Source: Acuticoccus sp039034015 (lineage in GTDB: Bacteria; Pseudomonadota; Alphaproteobacteria; Rhizobiales; Amorphaceae). Taken from it: a DNA stretch of 64,000 nucleotides. Shown here piece by piece: positions 1 through 8,734 of this stretch; the first letter of the stretch is position 1; each line of letters opens with the position of its first letter. Under the pieces are notes generated by a model. The model ran no database searches and was not told the origin of the DNA. It saw only the letters and a program-made list of their open reading frames with translations. Made by a program: the position numbers and the translations under genes. The stretch is taken from the NCBI GenBank assembly GCA_039034015.1, contig JBCCBM010000007.1:62001-126000 (forward strand). Direction: 5' to 3'.

Positions 1-22
1 CGTGGTTCGGCTTACCCGCCAT
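1..22 (-). CDS. ctaE: Cytochrome c oxidase subunit III, N-terminal codons only
   Basis: The first seven codons, read leftwards from an ATG at 22-20, give MAGKPNH, the usual start of alphaproteobacterial cytochrome oxidase subunit III, which continues with a His- and Pro-rich stretch. A GGGGGA purine run lies a few bases upstream of the ATG. The gene follows ctaG after about 107 bp, matching the familiar ctaC-ctaD-ctaB-ctaG-ctaE order. Subunit III is a seven-helix membrane subunit of the aa3 oxidase without redox cofactors. The rest lies outside the window, so the call rests on seven residues plus gene order. Confidence 0.6.
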
Positions 23-129
23 GGATGGTCCCCCATGCGGCCGGCGCGTTAGGCTTACCGGCCAAGATCTCCCGTTTGCGCGTTCATGCCACGCTGTGGC
101 CCGCGCGTCGACCGTCAAGCCGGCCGACT

Positions 130-687
130 TTAGCTTTGAGGCTGCCCCTCACGGTAGGCATAAAAAGTGTAGGACAGCGTGATGACGCTGACGCCCGCCG
201 TGTCGGGGTCTTTCTCAAAATCGTTAGACACGAAGAACGTCACCGGCATCTTCAGCGTCTCGCCCGCTTTCAACGGCTGGGCCTGGAAGCAAAAGCACTC
301 AATCTTGGTGAAATAGCCGCCGCCCTGGAACGGGGTGACGTTGTAGACCGAGGTGCCGACGGTGTCTTTGCCGGAGAGATTTTCGATCTCGTAGGTCATC
401 TGCGCCAATTCGCCCGTGCGCACGGTCATGGTGCGTTCGGTGGGCTTGAAACGCCAGGCAAGGCCTGGCGCAACGTTGGCGTCAAAGCGGATGGTGATCT
501 CGCGCTCGCCCGGCACCAGGCCAGGCAGCGCTTCCACCGTTGCGATGGAGGGCGTCCCGTCAAACCCCGTGACGCGGCAAAACCAATCGTAGAGCGGGAC
601 GGCGGCGTAGGCCGCACCCACCATCACCCCCACGAAGGTGACGCAGGAAAGAACCACGCGGGCATTTTTGGCGGACGACGCGGCCAT
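130..687 (-). CDS. ctaG: Cytochrome c oxidase assembly protein CtaG (Cox11 family)
   Basis: Cox11/CtaG delivers copper to the CuB centre of oxidase subunit I on the periplasmic side of the membrane. The protein has one N-terminal membrane anchor (about residues 8-30) followed by a beta-rich periplasmic domain. The copper-binding ECFCF motif is at residues 130-134, and PLYDWFC follows the anchor as in the family. Length is 185 residues, normal for the family. I chose the ATG at 687 over the in-frame TTG at 690 because GGAG lies six bases before the ATG. That GGAG directly follows the stop codon of the small CoxF-like gene, so the two are probably translated together in the cox operon. Confidence 0.95.
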   Translation of the reverse strand: MAASSAKNARVVLSCVTFVGVMVGAAYAAVPLYDWFCRVTGFDGTPSIATVEALPGLVPGEREITIRFDANVAPGLAWRFKPTERTMTVRTGELAQMTYEIENLSGKDTVGTSVYNVTPFQGGGYFTKIECFCFQAQPLKAGETLKMPVTFFVSNDFEKDPDTAGVSVITLSYTFYAYREGQPQS

Positions 688-698
688 CAAGAACTCCG

Positions 699-857
699 TT
701 ACGAGGACAGGCGGATCATCGTGATCAAGTAGAACAGCACCACCATTGCGCCCAGGATTGCGGCAATGGCGAGGGAACGCAATTTGCGGCGGCGCAAGCG
801 CTCGTGCTCGGCCGCCCGATCATCCGGGCTGACCGGGGAGGGCGGCGTCACGCTCAT
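699..857 (-). CDS. Small cox-operon membrane protein (CoxF-like)
   Basis: A 52-residue reading frame lies between ctaB and ctaG. The start codon overlaps the ctaB stop as ATGA, and the stop lies just before the ctaG ribosome binding site. The N-terminal half is soluble and charged (HERLRRRKLR), then one hydrophobic helix follows (about residues 29-48) and the protein ends at once. Small single-helix proteins of this kind, often named CoxF or oxidase small assembly protein, are known at this spot in alphaproteobacterial cox operons. Position and tight coupling on both sides support it as real. Its biochemical role is not known from the sequence. Confidence 0.8.
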   Translation of the reverse strand: MSVTPPSPVSPDDRAAEHERLRRRKLRSLAIAAILGAMVVLFYLITMIRLSS

Positions 858-1762
858 AAAAATGCCTCGATGGCGATGTGGTCGACCATCAGCGCGCCGA
901 AGAGGGCAAAGAGATAGACGATTGAGACGCCGAAAACACGGCCGGCCGCCGCACGCTCCGCGTCGCCCGCGCGCAGGAGGCGGACCGACGCGTGGACGAG
1001 CCAGGCGCCCAAGGCCGCGGCAACCACCGCATAAACCGGGGAGGCAAAGCCAAAGACGGTCGGGAGCACGCCGCTCACCGCGGTGAGGATGGCGTAGGCG
1101 AGGATGTTGAGCCGCGTTTCCCGCGCCGAGGCAACAACGGGGAGCATTGGGATGCCGGCGCGGGCGTAATCGTCACGCTTGAGGATCGCAAGGGCCCAAA
1201 AGTGCGCCGGCGTCCACAAAAAGATGATGGTGAAGAGGATGACCGGCGCGAGGGACACCGAGCCCGTGACCGCCGCCCAGCCCACCACCGGCGGGAGCGC
1301 CCCCGCGGCCCCGCCGATGACGATGTTTTGCGCCGTGCGCCGCTTGAGGAAGAGGGTGTAGACGCCGACGTAGAAGAAGATGGTGAAGGCAAGCAGCGCG
1401 GCGGCCGCAAAGTTTGCCGTCAACGCCAGCACGACGACGGAGCCGGCCGAAAGGATCGAGCCAAATGCCAGCGCCGTCTCCCGCGAGACGCGCCCGCCCG
1501 GGATTGGCCGGTTGGCCGTGCGCGACATCACCCGGTCAATTTCCACATCAAACGCCATGTTGAGCGCGCCCGATGCGCCGGCCCCCACCGCGATGGCAAG
1601 CAGCGACAGACCCACCAGCACCGGGTGCGCATCCCCCGGCGCCAGGAGAGCGCCGGCAAAGGCGGTGAACACCACCAGCGACATCACCCGCGGTTTTAGA
1701 AGGTCGTAAAAATCCCGCGGGAGCGGGTCAGTTCGAGCGGCAAAGAGTGTTGCGTCGGTCAT
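854..1762 (-). CDS. ctaB: Protoheme IX farnesyltransferase (heme O synthase)
   Basis: This is a UbiA-superfamily membrane prenyltransferase that adds a farnesyl group to heme b to make heme O, the precursor of heme A for the aa3 oxidase. The first Asp-rich motif (N, D and D in NMAFDVEIDRVMSRT) and the second (LKRDDYARAGIPMLP) are present. Several hydrophobic helices span 302 residues, the usual size. The start at 1762 is 4 bp from the preceding gene's stop at 1766, and its own stop overlaps the next start as ATGA, so it is embedded in the cox operon. Confidence 0.95.
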   Translation of the reverse strand: MTDATLFAARTDPLPRDFYDLLKPRVMSLVVFTAFAGALLAPGDAHPVLVGLSLLAIAVGAGASGALNMAFDVEIDRVMSRTANRPIPGGRVSRETALAFGSILSAGSVVVLALTANFAAAALLAFTIFFYVGVYTLFLKRRTAQNIVIGGAAGALPPVVGWAAVTGSVSLAPVILFTIIFLWTPAHFWALAILKRDDYARAGIPMLPVVASARETRLNILAYAILTAVSGVLPTVFGFASPVYAVVAAALGAWLVHASVRLLRAGDAERAAAGRVFGVSIVYLFALFGALMVDHIAIEAFL

Positions 1763-1765
1763 GAT

Positions 1766-2155
1766 CTACTTGGCAATGCCGAGGCCGCCCAGCGCAGCCA
1801 TCGACGAGAAAAATATCCACTGCGGGAGGACCTTTGGTGGCACCCGCAGCCTGAGGATCGCCCACACATTTGCAAGCACAAAGAGGGCCGACAGGGCCGT
1901 CGCTGCGGCGCCGAGCGCTTTTGCACTCGGTACGAGTGCAGCAGCTGCGAAGGCCAGAGCCATCGCGACCAAGACCGCAGTGGAGATGTGCCAAACCAAA
2001 TAAAGCGTTGCGCGCGGCGATTCGGAAAGGTCGGACGCAAGCAGCGGCTTGACCGTGTCTGCCCCACCCATCGCTATGTGGATGGTCAACGTGGCCGCTG
2101 CCACCAGGGCTGCGGCCACGAACCACACATTGAGGGTGGATGCGACCGCGGTCAC
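1766..2155 (-). CDS. Hypothetical four-helix membrane protein inside the cox operon
   Basis: A 129-residue protein lies between ctaD and ctaB. I chose the GTG at 2155, which overlaps the ctaD stop as GTGA; a longer frame reaching 2350 would run through ctaD in another frame. Four hydrophobic segments are visible, at about residues 7-28, 45-72, 80-102 and 108-128, with short loops. I do not recognise a family. Position suggests a role in assembly or stability of the aa3 oxidase or in heme supply, but this is inference from neighbours only. Confidence 0.7.
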   Translation of the reverse strand: MTAVASTLNVWFVAAALVAAATLTIHIAMGGADTVKPLLASDLSESPRATLYLVWHISTAVLVAMALAFAAAALVPSAKALGAAATALSALFVLANVWAILRLRVPPKVLPQWIFFSSMAALGGLGIAK

Positions 2156-3759
2156 TTGATGCGCGGCAGCGTCTCGAACTGGTGGTACGGCGGCGGGGAG
2201 GACAGCGTCCACTCCAGCGTCGTCGCCCCAGCGCCCCACGGGTTGTTGGCCGCTTTGCGCGAGCGAACGATCGCATCCACCATCGCCCACAGGAAGATGA
2301 GCATGGCAACCAGCGTCACATAGGCGCCGACGGAGGAGACGAAGTTCCACCCGGCGAACGCGTCCGGATAGTCCGCATAGCGGCGCGGCATGCCTTGCAG
2401 GCCCAAGAAGTGCTGCGGGAAGAAGATGAGGTTCACGCCGATGAACATTGCCCAGAAGTGCACCTTGCCGAGCACCTCAGAGTACATGTGGCCGAACATC
2501 TTTGGGTACCAGTAGTACCAGCCTGCAAAGATCGCGAACACGGCGCCCATGGACAAGACGTAGTGGAAGTGCGCCACCACGTAATACGTATCGTGGAACG
2601 CGCGATCGAGGCCGGCATTGGCGAGCTGGATCCCCGTCACCCCGCCGAGCGTGAACAGGAAGATGAACCCGATCGCCCACAACATCGGCGTTTTGAACTC
2701 GATAGACCCGCCCCACATGGTCGCAATCCAGGAGAAGATTTTGATGCCCGTTGGCACCGCAATCACCAGTGTTGCGAAGGTGAAGTAGGCCTGCGTGTCC
2801 GGTGAAATACCGATCGTGTACATGTGGTGCGCCCACACGACGAAGCCGACAACGCCAATGCCCACCATGGCATAGGCCATGCCAAGATAACCAAACACCG
2901 GCTTCTTCGAGAATGTCGACACCACGTGGCTGATAATGCCGAAGCCCGGCAGGATCAGGATGTAAACTTCCGGGTGACCAAAGAACCAGAAGAGGTGGGC
3001 AAAGAGCACCGGATCGCCGCCGCCGGCCGGGTCAAAGAACGTCGTGCCAAAGTTGCGATCGGTGAGGAGCATCGTGATCGCGCCGGCCAGCACCGGGAGC
3101 GACAGGAGAAGCAAGAACGCCGTCACCAGCACCGACCACACGAACAGCGGCATCTTGTGGAGCGTCATGCCCGGCGCGCGCATATTGAGGATGGTGGTGA
3201 TGAAGTTGATCGCCCCCAGGATCGACGATGCGCCCGCCACGTGGAGCGCCAAAATCGCAAAGTCCATCGCCGGCCCGGGGTTGCCGGGCGTTGACGAGAG
3301 TGGCGGCATAATATCCCACCCGCCGCCAAAGCCGTTGGCGCCGGCAGGGCCCGGCACGAACAACGACAAGATCAGAAGCAGGAACGAGAACGGCAGCAGC
3401 CAGAACGAGATGTTGTTCATCCGCGGGAAGGCCATGTCCGGTGCGCCGATCATCAGCGGCACAAACCAGTTGCCAAACCCACCGATCATCGCCGGCATCA
3501 CCATGAAGAAGATCATGATCAAGCCGTGGGACGTGGTGAACACATTGTACATGTGTGGGTTACCGAAGATCTGCATCCCCGGTTCTTGCAGTTCTAGCCG
3601 CATGGCGAACGACAAGGCGCCGCCCACAAACCCCGCAAAGATCGCAAACAACAAGTACATCGTGCCGATGTCCTTGTGGTTTGTCGAAAAGACCCAGCGA
3701 CGGATAAACCCTTTGGGCGCGCCGTGGGCGTCGTCGTGATGATCGACTGCCGTTGACAT
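2152..3759 (-). CDS. ctaD: Cytochrome c oxidase subunit I (aa3 type)
   Basis: This is the catalytic subunit of the heme-copper terminal oxidase, which reduces oxygen to water and pumps protons across the inner membrane. It has 535 residues and about twelve membrane helices. The active-site stretch HPEVYILILPGFG carries the CuB histidine, cross-linked tyrosine and K-channel region, and the heme ligands are in FHDTYYVVAHFHY. The E-containing HPEVY motif and the length mark it as A-type. It follows ctaC by 45 bp, and its stop overlaps the next gene's GTG. Confidence 0.98.
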   Translation of the reverse strand: MSTAVDHHDDAHGAPKGFIRRWVFSTNHKDIGTMYLLFAIFAGFVGGALSFAMRLELQEPGMQIFGNPHMYNVFTTSHGLIMIFFMVMPAMIGGFGNWFVPLMIGAPDMAFPRMNNISFWLLPFSFLLLILSLFVPGPAGANGFGGGWDIMPPLSSTPGNPGPAMDFAILALHVAGASSILGAINFITTILNMRAPGMTLHKMPLFVWSVLVTAFLLLLSLPVLAGAITMLLTDRNFGTTFFDPAGGGDPVLFAHLFWFFGHPEVYILILPGFGIISHVVSTFSKKPVFGYLGMAYAMVGIGVVGFVVWAHHMYTIGISPDTQAYFTFATLVIAVPTGIKIFSWIATMWGGSIEFKTPMLWAIGFIFLFTLGGVTGIQLANAGLDRAFHDTYYVVAHFHYVLSMGAVFAIFAGWYYWYPKMFGHMYSEVLGKVHFWAMFIGVNLIFFPQHFLGLQGMPRRYADYPDAFAGWNFVSSVGAYVTLVAMLIFLWAMVDAIVRSRKAANNPWGAGATTLEWTLSSPPPYHQFETLPRIK

Positions 3760-3804
3760 GAGTTTTACGCTCCAGTGCGTGTGCCGCGATCCCGCAGCGA
3801 GAAA

Positions 3805-4725
3805 TCAGTTGGAAAGGGCGGCGACCGGCGTCTGCGTCACGCCAGCATCCTCAGCCTGCCAGGTGAGAAGGAGATCGCGCGCAACGTCGAGATCCTCTTT
3901 CGCAGCGGCGGCCCACTCGTCAAACCGCTCCTGCGTCACCACCCGCATTTCCAGTGGCATAAAGGCGTGAAGCTGGCCGCAAAGCTGCGAGCATTGGCCG
4001 TAGAACACACCCGTCGCGGTCGCCTCGAACCAGCTTTCGTTGAGCCGGCCCACAACCGAGTCCGCCTTCACGCCCAAGACCGGCCACGCCATGGCGTGGT
4101 TCACATCAAGCGCCGTCGTCAAAAGGTGGACCACCGCGCCCTCCGGCACCACGACGGGATAGTCGACCGCCAAAAGCCGCGGCACGTCCACCTCCGAAAG
4201 GCCGTACTCCTCCATGCGCTCCTGGCGCGCGTTGTCTTGCAGCATGTTGGAGGTGATGGTGCCAATGTCGGCGTAGGCATCGTCCTGATATTCGTACTGC
4301 CAGTACCAGGCGCCGCCAATCACCTTCAGCGTCAAATCCGGCTCGGGGATCGTGGTCTGGTTGTAGAGGAGGCGGAACGATGGGAACGCGATCGCAACCA
4401 GGATGAGCACCGGCACAATCGTCCACACCACCTCAATCATGGTGTTGTGGGTTGTGCGCGAGGGGGTGGGGTTGGCCGACGCGCGGTACCGGATCACCAC
4501 CCACACCAAGAGCGCCAGCACGAACAGCGTGATCGCGGTGATGATGACCAGCGTGTAGGTCTCGAACCACCGGATTTGCGCCATCGTATCGCTGGCGGCC
4601 TGTTGAAATCCGAGGCCCCAGGGGGTCGGCTGCCCCAAAACCTCAGCCGTCGCCGCAGAGATCGAAGCGCAAAGCGCCACGACCGCGGTGACGAGCGACG
4701 ATAGAATCGCGCGCGGTGTCGTCAC
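3805..4725 (-). CDS. ctaC: Cytochrome c oxidase subunit II
   Basis: Subunit II accepts electrons from cytochrome c at the dinuclear CuA centre. The protein starts with a signal peptide, then two membrane helices (about residues 45-70 and 90-115), then a periplasmic cupredoxin domain. The CuA loop GQCSQLCGQLHAFMPLEM is intact near the C-terminus. I chose the GTG at 4725 because GGGGAA lies seven bases upstream; the longer frame begins with TTG at 4740. The 306-residue product has normal length. It is the first gene of the minus-strand cox operon and diverges from the IalB-like gene. Confidence 0.97.
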   Translation of the reverse strand: MTTPRAILSSLVTAVVALCASISAATAEVLGQPTPWGLGFQQAASDTMAQIRWFETYTLVIITAITLFVLALLVWVVIRYRASANPTPSRTTHNTMIEVVWTIVPVLILVAIAFPSFRLLYNQTTIPEPDLTLKVIGGAWYWQYEYQDDAYADIGTITSNMLQDNARQERMEEYGLSEVDVPRLLAVDYPVVVPEGAVVHLLTTALDVNHAMAWPVLGVKADSVVGRLNESWFEATATGVFYGQCSQLCGQLHAFMPLEMRVVTQERFDEWAAAAKEDLDVARDLLLTWQAEDAGVTQTPVAALSN

Positions 4726-4901
4726 AATGAAATTCCCCAAGCGTTGCGATGCGCGATGCGCACCCCCCTTTGTCTAATCAAAAACTGCGCCGCGCGTCCA
4801 TCGCGGCGATCAGCGGGTTTTCCAGCATATCGCCGCAGGCGTGGACGCCTCCACAAGGTTGGTGAAAGCCTCGCCGGCCTTGTGCTAGAGGAGGGCGCAG
4901 T

Positions 4902-5903
4902 GTGACGGAGTTGCGACCCATGATTGTTGCGCGCGCCCTCGCAGCGCTCACCCTCTTTGTCCTGTGTGTGGGGATGGCTGCCCCCGCCGAGGCGCAGGGG
5001 CGCATTGTCGCCCGCCATGGCGATTGGCAAATCCGGTGCGAGCGCCCCGTCGGCGCCCCGTCCGAACAGTGCGCCCTCGTCCAAAACGTGGAGGCGGAGG
5101 ACCGCGCCAACGTGGGCCTCACCGTAATCTTCCTGCGCACGGCCGACCGCCAGGCCCGCATCCTGCGCGTTCTGGCGCCCCTTGGCGTCCTCCTGCCGTC
5201 CGGTCTCGGCCTATCCATCGATGAGAACGAGGTGGGCCTTGCCGGCTTCGTCCGCTGCCTGCCGGAGGGCTGCATTGCGGAAGTTGAGCTCGATGATGGC
5301 CTTCTGGAGCGTTTTGGCGCCGGCGAGACGGCCACCTTCGTCATCTTTCAGACGCCGGAAGAAGGCATCGGCATCCCGATCTCCTTAAATGGCTTCTCCG
5401 CAGGGTTCGGCGCGCTGGATGACCCGATCCCGGCTGAAGCGCTCGCCAGCGCCGACCCCGTGCCCCCCGCGGAGGCGGTGCCCACCAGCGTTGCCCGCGC
5501 CGATGCGGACGCTGCCTTTGCCGAGTTTGACGAGGGGGACGACCGCTCCGCCCTCGATCGCCTGCTTGAAGATCGCCTGTTGCCCTACGTCGCCGCCACC
5601 ATCGTGATGGTCCTCTCCATTGTGATCGCCACCATCGTGGTGCTGCGCGCGCGCAAAACCCCGCCGCCGGCGCCTGAGCGGCCGCGCAACCCCCGCCCGC
5701 GCACCCAGACCAGCGCCTCTGCCCCCCGCCGCCCGCGGGACGATCTGTCCGATCTTGACGTCGAAGTTGACGTCGCACCCCGCCAGGCGCGCCTTGCGGC
5801 CGAGCCCCGCCCGCGCCAAGTCACTTCTGAAGGCCCGCGCCCCCCGAAAGCGGACAGCCCCCGTCGGCGCCGGGACCCGACCGCCCGGCCGCCGCGACCC
5901 TAA
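4902..5903 (+). CDS. IalB-like protein with an extra C-terminal membrane helix and basic tail
   Basis: The first part matches the invasion-associated locus B family: a signal peptide (to about residue 32), then a roughly 140-residue domain with a GDWQIRCE start and paired cysteines (Cys46/Cys57 and Cys119/Cys124 regions). Typical family members end at about 170-200 residues. This one has 333, with an Ala/Glu-rich linker, one strong membrane helix (about 229-249) and a Pro/Arg-rich tail of about 80 residues that would face the cytoplasm. The GTG at 4902 gives the longest frame; an ATG at 4920 with GGAG nine bases upstream is at least as good a start. tldD follows after 20 bp. The role of IalB proteins is poorly known. 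Confidence 0.8.
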   Translation: MTELRPMIVARALAALTLFVLCVGMAAPAEAQGRIVARHGDWQIRCERPVGAPSEQCALVQNVEAEDRANVGLTVIFLRTADRQARILRVLAPLGVLLPSGLGLSIDENEVGLAGFVRCLPEGCIAEVELDDGLLERFGAGETATFVIFQTPEEGIGIPISLNGFSAGFGALDDPIPAEALASADPVPPAEAVPTSVARADADAAFAEFDEGDDRSALDRLLEDRLLPYVAATIVMVLSIVIATIVVLRARKTPPPAPERPRNPRPRTQTSASAPRRPRDDLSDLDVEVDVAPRQARLAAEPRPRQVTSEGPRPPKADSPRRRRDPTARPPRP

Positions 5904-5923
5904 AACACTGCCCGGAGGACCCA

Positions 5924-7339
5924 ATGTCCGACGATCTCCTCGCCCGCTTCGGCCTTGATGAAGTCAAAACCACCGCCCTCGTCGCGAGCGCCACACAGGG
6001 CGCCGACGATGGCGACCTCTTCCTCGAACACCGCGTTGCCGAACGCCTGGTGTTCGACGATGGCACGCTAAAATCCGCCGAATACGACGTGACGGAAGGC
6101 TTTGGCCTGCGCGCCGTTGCCGGGGAAACAATGGCGGTTGCCCACGCGAGCGATGTGTCGGACGACGCCCTTGCCCGCGCCGCAAGCACCGTCAAAATGG
6201 CGGGCCACGGCCGCGCCGGCACGCTCGACGTTGCCCCACAGCGCACCAACCGCACCCTTTACCGCGATGTGGACCCGGTCGCCGCCCCCTCGTTCGCCGA
6301 CAAGGTCGCCCTGCTCGCCGAGATTGACGCCCACGCCCGCGCCAAAGACCCGCGCGTTGTCCAGGTCACCGTCTCCATGGCCGCCGAGCGGCAAAATGTT
6401 GCGATCCTGCGGCCCGATGGCGCCCGCTTTGGCGATGTGCGCCCCCTCGTGCGCTTCGGCGTCTCGGTGATTGTGGAGGCGGACGGCCGGCGCGAAACCG
6501 GCACCACAGGCACTGGCGGGCGCGAAACCTTTGACAGTTTTGTGGCTGGCGGCGCCTGGCGCGCCACCGCCGACGAGGCGCTCCGCATCGCCCTCGTCAA
6601 CCTTTCCGCAAAGCCTGCCCCCGCCGGCACCTTTGACGTCGTGCTTGGCCCCGGCTGGCCCGGCATCTTGCTCCACGAGGCGGTGGGCCACGGCCTTGAA
6701 GGCGATTTTAACCGCAAGAAAACCAGCGCCTTTGCGGGATTGATGGGCGAGCGGGTCGCCGCCCCCGGCGTCACCGTGGTGGATGATGGCACCATCGACG
6801 ACCGCCGCGGCTCCCTCACCATCGACGATGAGGGCACCCCATCGGCCGAAACCGTCCTCATCGAGGACGGCCGCCTGGTGGGCTACATGCAAGACCGCCA
6901 AAACGCGCGGCTCATGGGGATGCTCCCCACCGGCAACGGCCGCCGCCAGTCCTACGCCCACACCGTCATGCCCCGCATGACCAACACCATCATGAAGAGC
7001 GGCAACGACGACCCTGCCGAAATTTTGGAGGGTGTGAAAGACGGGCTTTACATGGTCTCCTTCGGCGGCGGCCAGGTGGACATCACCAACGGCAAGTTCG
7101 TCTTTTCCTGTACCGAGGGCTACCGCGTGCGCGGCGGCAAGGTGGAGGAGCCGGTGAAGGGCGCCATGCTCATCGGCAACGGGCCGGACGCCCTCACCCG
7201 CGTCACCTCAGTGGGGAACGACATGGCCCTTGATCGCGGCATCGGCACCTGCGGCAAAGACGGCCAATGGGTGCCGGTGGGCGTTGGCCAACCCACGATC
7301 CGCCTCAACGCCATGACCATTGGCGGCACAGAGGCGTGA
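5924..7339 (+). CDS. tldD: Metalloprotease TldD
   Basis: TldD pairs with PmbA (TldE) to form a zinc protease that digests unfolded or modified peptides, best known from microcin B17 maturation and CcdA turnover. The zinc motif HEAVGH is at residues 251-256 (His251, Glu252, His256), followed by GLEGDFNRK as in the family. Length is 471 residues, normal. The partner-like gene is on the other strand at 11963-13309. It starts 20 bp after the IalB-like gene, and its stop overlaps the GTG of the DUF2237 gene, so these are probably co-transcribed. Confidence 0.96.
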   Translation: MSDDLLARFGLDEVKTTALVASATQGADDGDLFLEHRVAERLVFDDGTLKSAEYDVTEGFGLRAVAGETMAVAHASDVSDDALARAASTVKMAGHGRAGTLDVAPQRTNRTLYRDVDPVAAPSFADKVALLAEIDAHARAKDPRVVQVTVSMAAERQNVAILRPDGARFGDVRPLVRFGVSVIVEADGRRETGTTGTGGRETFDSFVAGGAWRATADEALRIALVNLSAKPAPAGTFDVVLGPGWPGILLHEAVGHGLEGDFNRKKTSAFAGLMGERVAAPGVTVVDDGTIDDRRGSLTIDDEGTPSAETVLIEDGRLVGYMQDRQNARLMGMLPTGNGRRQSYAHTVMPRMTNTIMKSGNDDPAEILEGVKDGLYMVSFGGGQVDITNGKFVFSCTEGYRVRGGKVEEPVKGAMLIGNGPDALTRVTSVGNDMALDRGIGTCGKDGQWVPVGVGQPTIRLNAMTIGGTEA

Positions 7340-7707
7340 GCGCCAAAAACGTGCTGGGCGACCCTCTTGCGCTTTGTGGCTGCGACCCGATGACCGGCTT
7401 CACCCGCACCGGCTCCTGCGAATCCGGCCCCCTCGACACTGGAAGCCACACCGTGTGCGCGGTTGTGACGGACGACTTCCTTGCCTTCACCAAGGCGCGC
7501 GGCAACGACCTGTCCTCGCCCCGCCCGCACTTTCCGGGCCTCAAACCCGGCGACCGGTGGTGCCTGTGCGTCTCCCGCTGGGAGGAGGCGCGCCGTGCCG
7601 GCCACGCGCCCCCCGTTGTGCTCGCCGCCACCAACGCGGCGGCCCTCAAGGTTGCAGCGCTCGACGATCTCTTGGCCCACGCGGCCGATCGCCCCGTCAC
7701 CCACTGA
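7336..7707 (+). CDS. DUF2237 family protein
   Basis: A small soluble 123-residue protein. The NVLGDPLALCGCDPMTGF start, the GSHTVCAVVT stretch, RGNDLSSPRP and the GDRWCLCVSRW cysteine motif are hallmarks of the DUF2237 family. The function of the family is unknown. The start is the GTG at 7336, which overlaps the tldD stop as GTGA. The frame is open further upstream, but only through the end of tldD. Confidence 0.88.
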   Translation: MSAKNVLGDPLALCGCDPMTGFTRTGSCESGPLDTGSHTVCAVVTDDFLAFTKARGNDLSSPRPHFPGLKPGDRWCLCVSRWEEARRAGHAPPVVLAATNAAALKVAALDDLLAHAADRPVTH

Positions 7708-7790
7708 AGCCGCGCTGGGCGACCCCACTCCCGCTTTGTGTGCGGGCGTGGCATAACAGAACAAAACTGCCGAAACGCCCGGAGCCGACC

Positions 7791-8504
7791 GTGTCAAATC
7801 CCCGCGAAGACCTTGCCGCCGCCTTCCGCATCGCGGCCGCGATGGATCTCCACGAGGGCATTTGCAACCACTTCTCCCTCGCGCTTGAGGGGCCTGACGA
7901 GCGCTACCTCATCAACCCTTACGGCGTGCACTGGTCGGAGATGACGCCCGATGCGCTCCTCCTCATCAACGGGGACGGCGCGGTCATGGAAGGCGACGGC
8001 GAGGTGGAGGCCACCGCCCGCCACATCCACATTGCCGCGCACCGGGCAAACCCACGCCACGCGGCGGTTCTGCACACCCACATGCCCCACACCACCGCGC
8101 TCACCATGGTGGGCGGCCGATTGGAGATGGCACACCAAACCGCCTGCCGCTTCCACGGCCGCATCGCCTATGTGGACGATTTTGGCGGCCTTGCTCTCGA
8201 CAGTGAGGAAGGCGAGGCCATCGCACAGGGCGCCGCCGCCGACCCCCACGCCGATGTGTTCCTTCTGGCACACCATGGCGTCACAGTGTGCGGCGCATCG
8301 GTGGCGGAAGCGTTCGATGACCTTTATTATCTGGAACGAGCCGCGCGGCAGCAGGTGTTGGCCCAGTCCACGGGAAAACCCCTCAAAATCATCGCGGCCC
8401 ACAATGTGGAGCACACAGCCCGGCAAATGCGACAGGTGATGACGGTTCAGGCAGACATCCATTTCGCGGCGCAAAAGCGCCTCCACCCGGCCCCATCGCG
8501 ATGA
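7791..8504 (+). CDS. Class II aldolase/adducin family protein
   Basis: This belongs to the zinc-dependent class II aldolase fold (fuculose-phosphate aldolase, ribulose-phosphate epimerase, methylthioribulose dehydratase and related enzymes). Metal-ligand histidines are visible in VLHTHMPHTT and LLAHHGVTVCG, and the N-terminal INPYGVHWSEM loop fits the family. The protein has 237 residues. I chose the GTG at 7791, with GGAG six bases before it. The substrate cannot be told from the sequence. The stop overlaps the start of the DUF2093 gene. Confidence 0.88.
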   Translation: MSNPREDLAAAFRIAAAMDLHEGICNHFSLALEGPDERYLINPYGVHWSEMTPDALLLINGDGAVMEGDGEVEATARHIHIAAHRANPRHAAVLHTHMPHTTALTMVGGRLEMAHQTACRFHGRIAYVDDFGGLALDSEEGEAIAQGAAADPHADVFLLAHHGVTVCGASVAEAFDDLYYLERAARQQVLAQSTGKPLKIIAAHNVEHTARQMRQVMTVQADIHFAAQKRLHPAPSR

Positions 8505-8734
8505 TGAACCGGCACGAGATGGCCGGCCGGCCCGGCGGTGAAGCCAAACTTCGTTATCTTGACGGGGACTTTCAGGTGGTGAGCCCCGGCAGCTTCGTGC
8601 GCTGCGCGGTCACCGGCCAAGCCATCCCCCTCACCGAGCTGCGCTATTGGAGCGTGGACCACCAGGAGGCCTACGTGGACGCCATTGCCGCAAGCAGAGC
8701 CCACGCCCGCCACACCGGCCGCGACCCCGTCTAG
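8501..8734 (+). CDS. DUF2093 family protein
   Basis: A 77-residue protein carrying the conserved core RYLDGDFQVVSPGSFVRCAVTG followed by IPLTELRYWSV, typical of DUF2093. The function is unknown. The family is common next to xseA or lpxK in Hyphomicrobiales. The ATG overlaps the previous stop as ATGA, and its stop overlaps the lpxK stop from the other strand by about 4 bp (CTAG). Confidence 0.9.
   Translation: MMNRHEMAGRPGGEAKLRYLDGDFQVVSPGSFVRCAVTGQAIPLTELRYWSVDHQEAYVDAIAASRAHARHTGRDPV

Noticed and set aside
2156..2350. Upstream extension of the small cox-operon membrane protein to 194 residues
   Set aside because: The extra 65 codons run inside ctaD in another frame; the GTG overlapping the ctaD stop is the better start.
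4837..4850. AGGCGT-GG-ACGCCT inverted repeat between ctaC and the IalB-like gene
   Set aside because: Six-base arms in GC-rich DNA are too weak to claim an operator.
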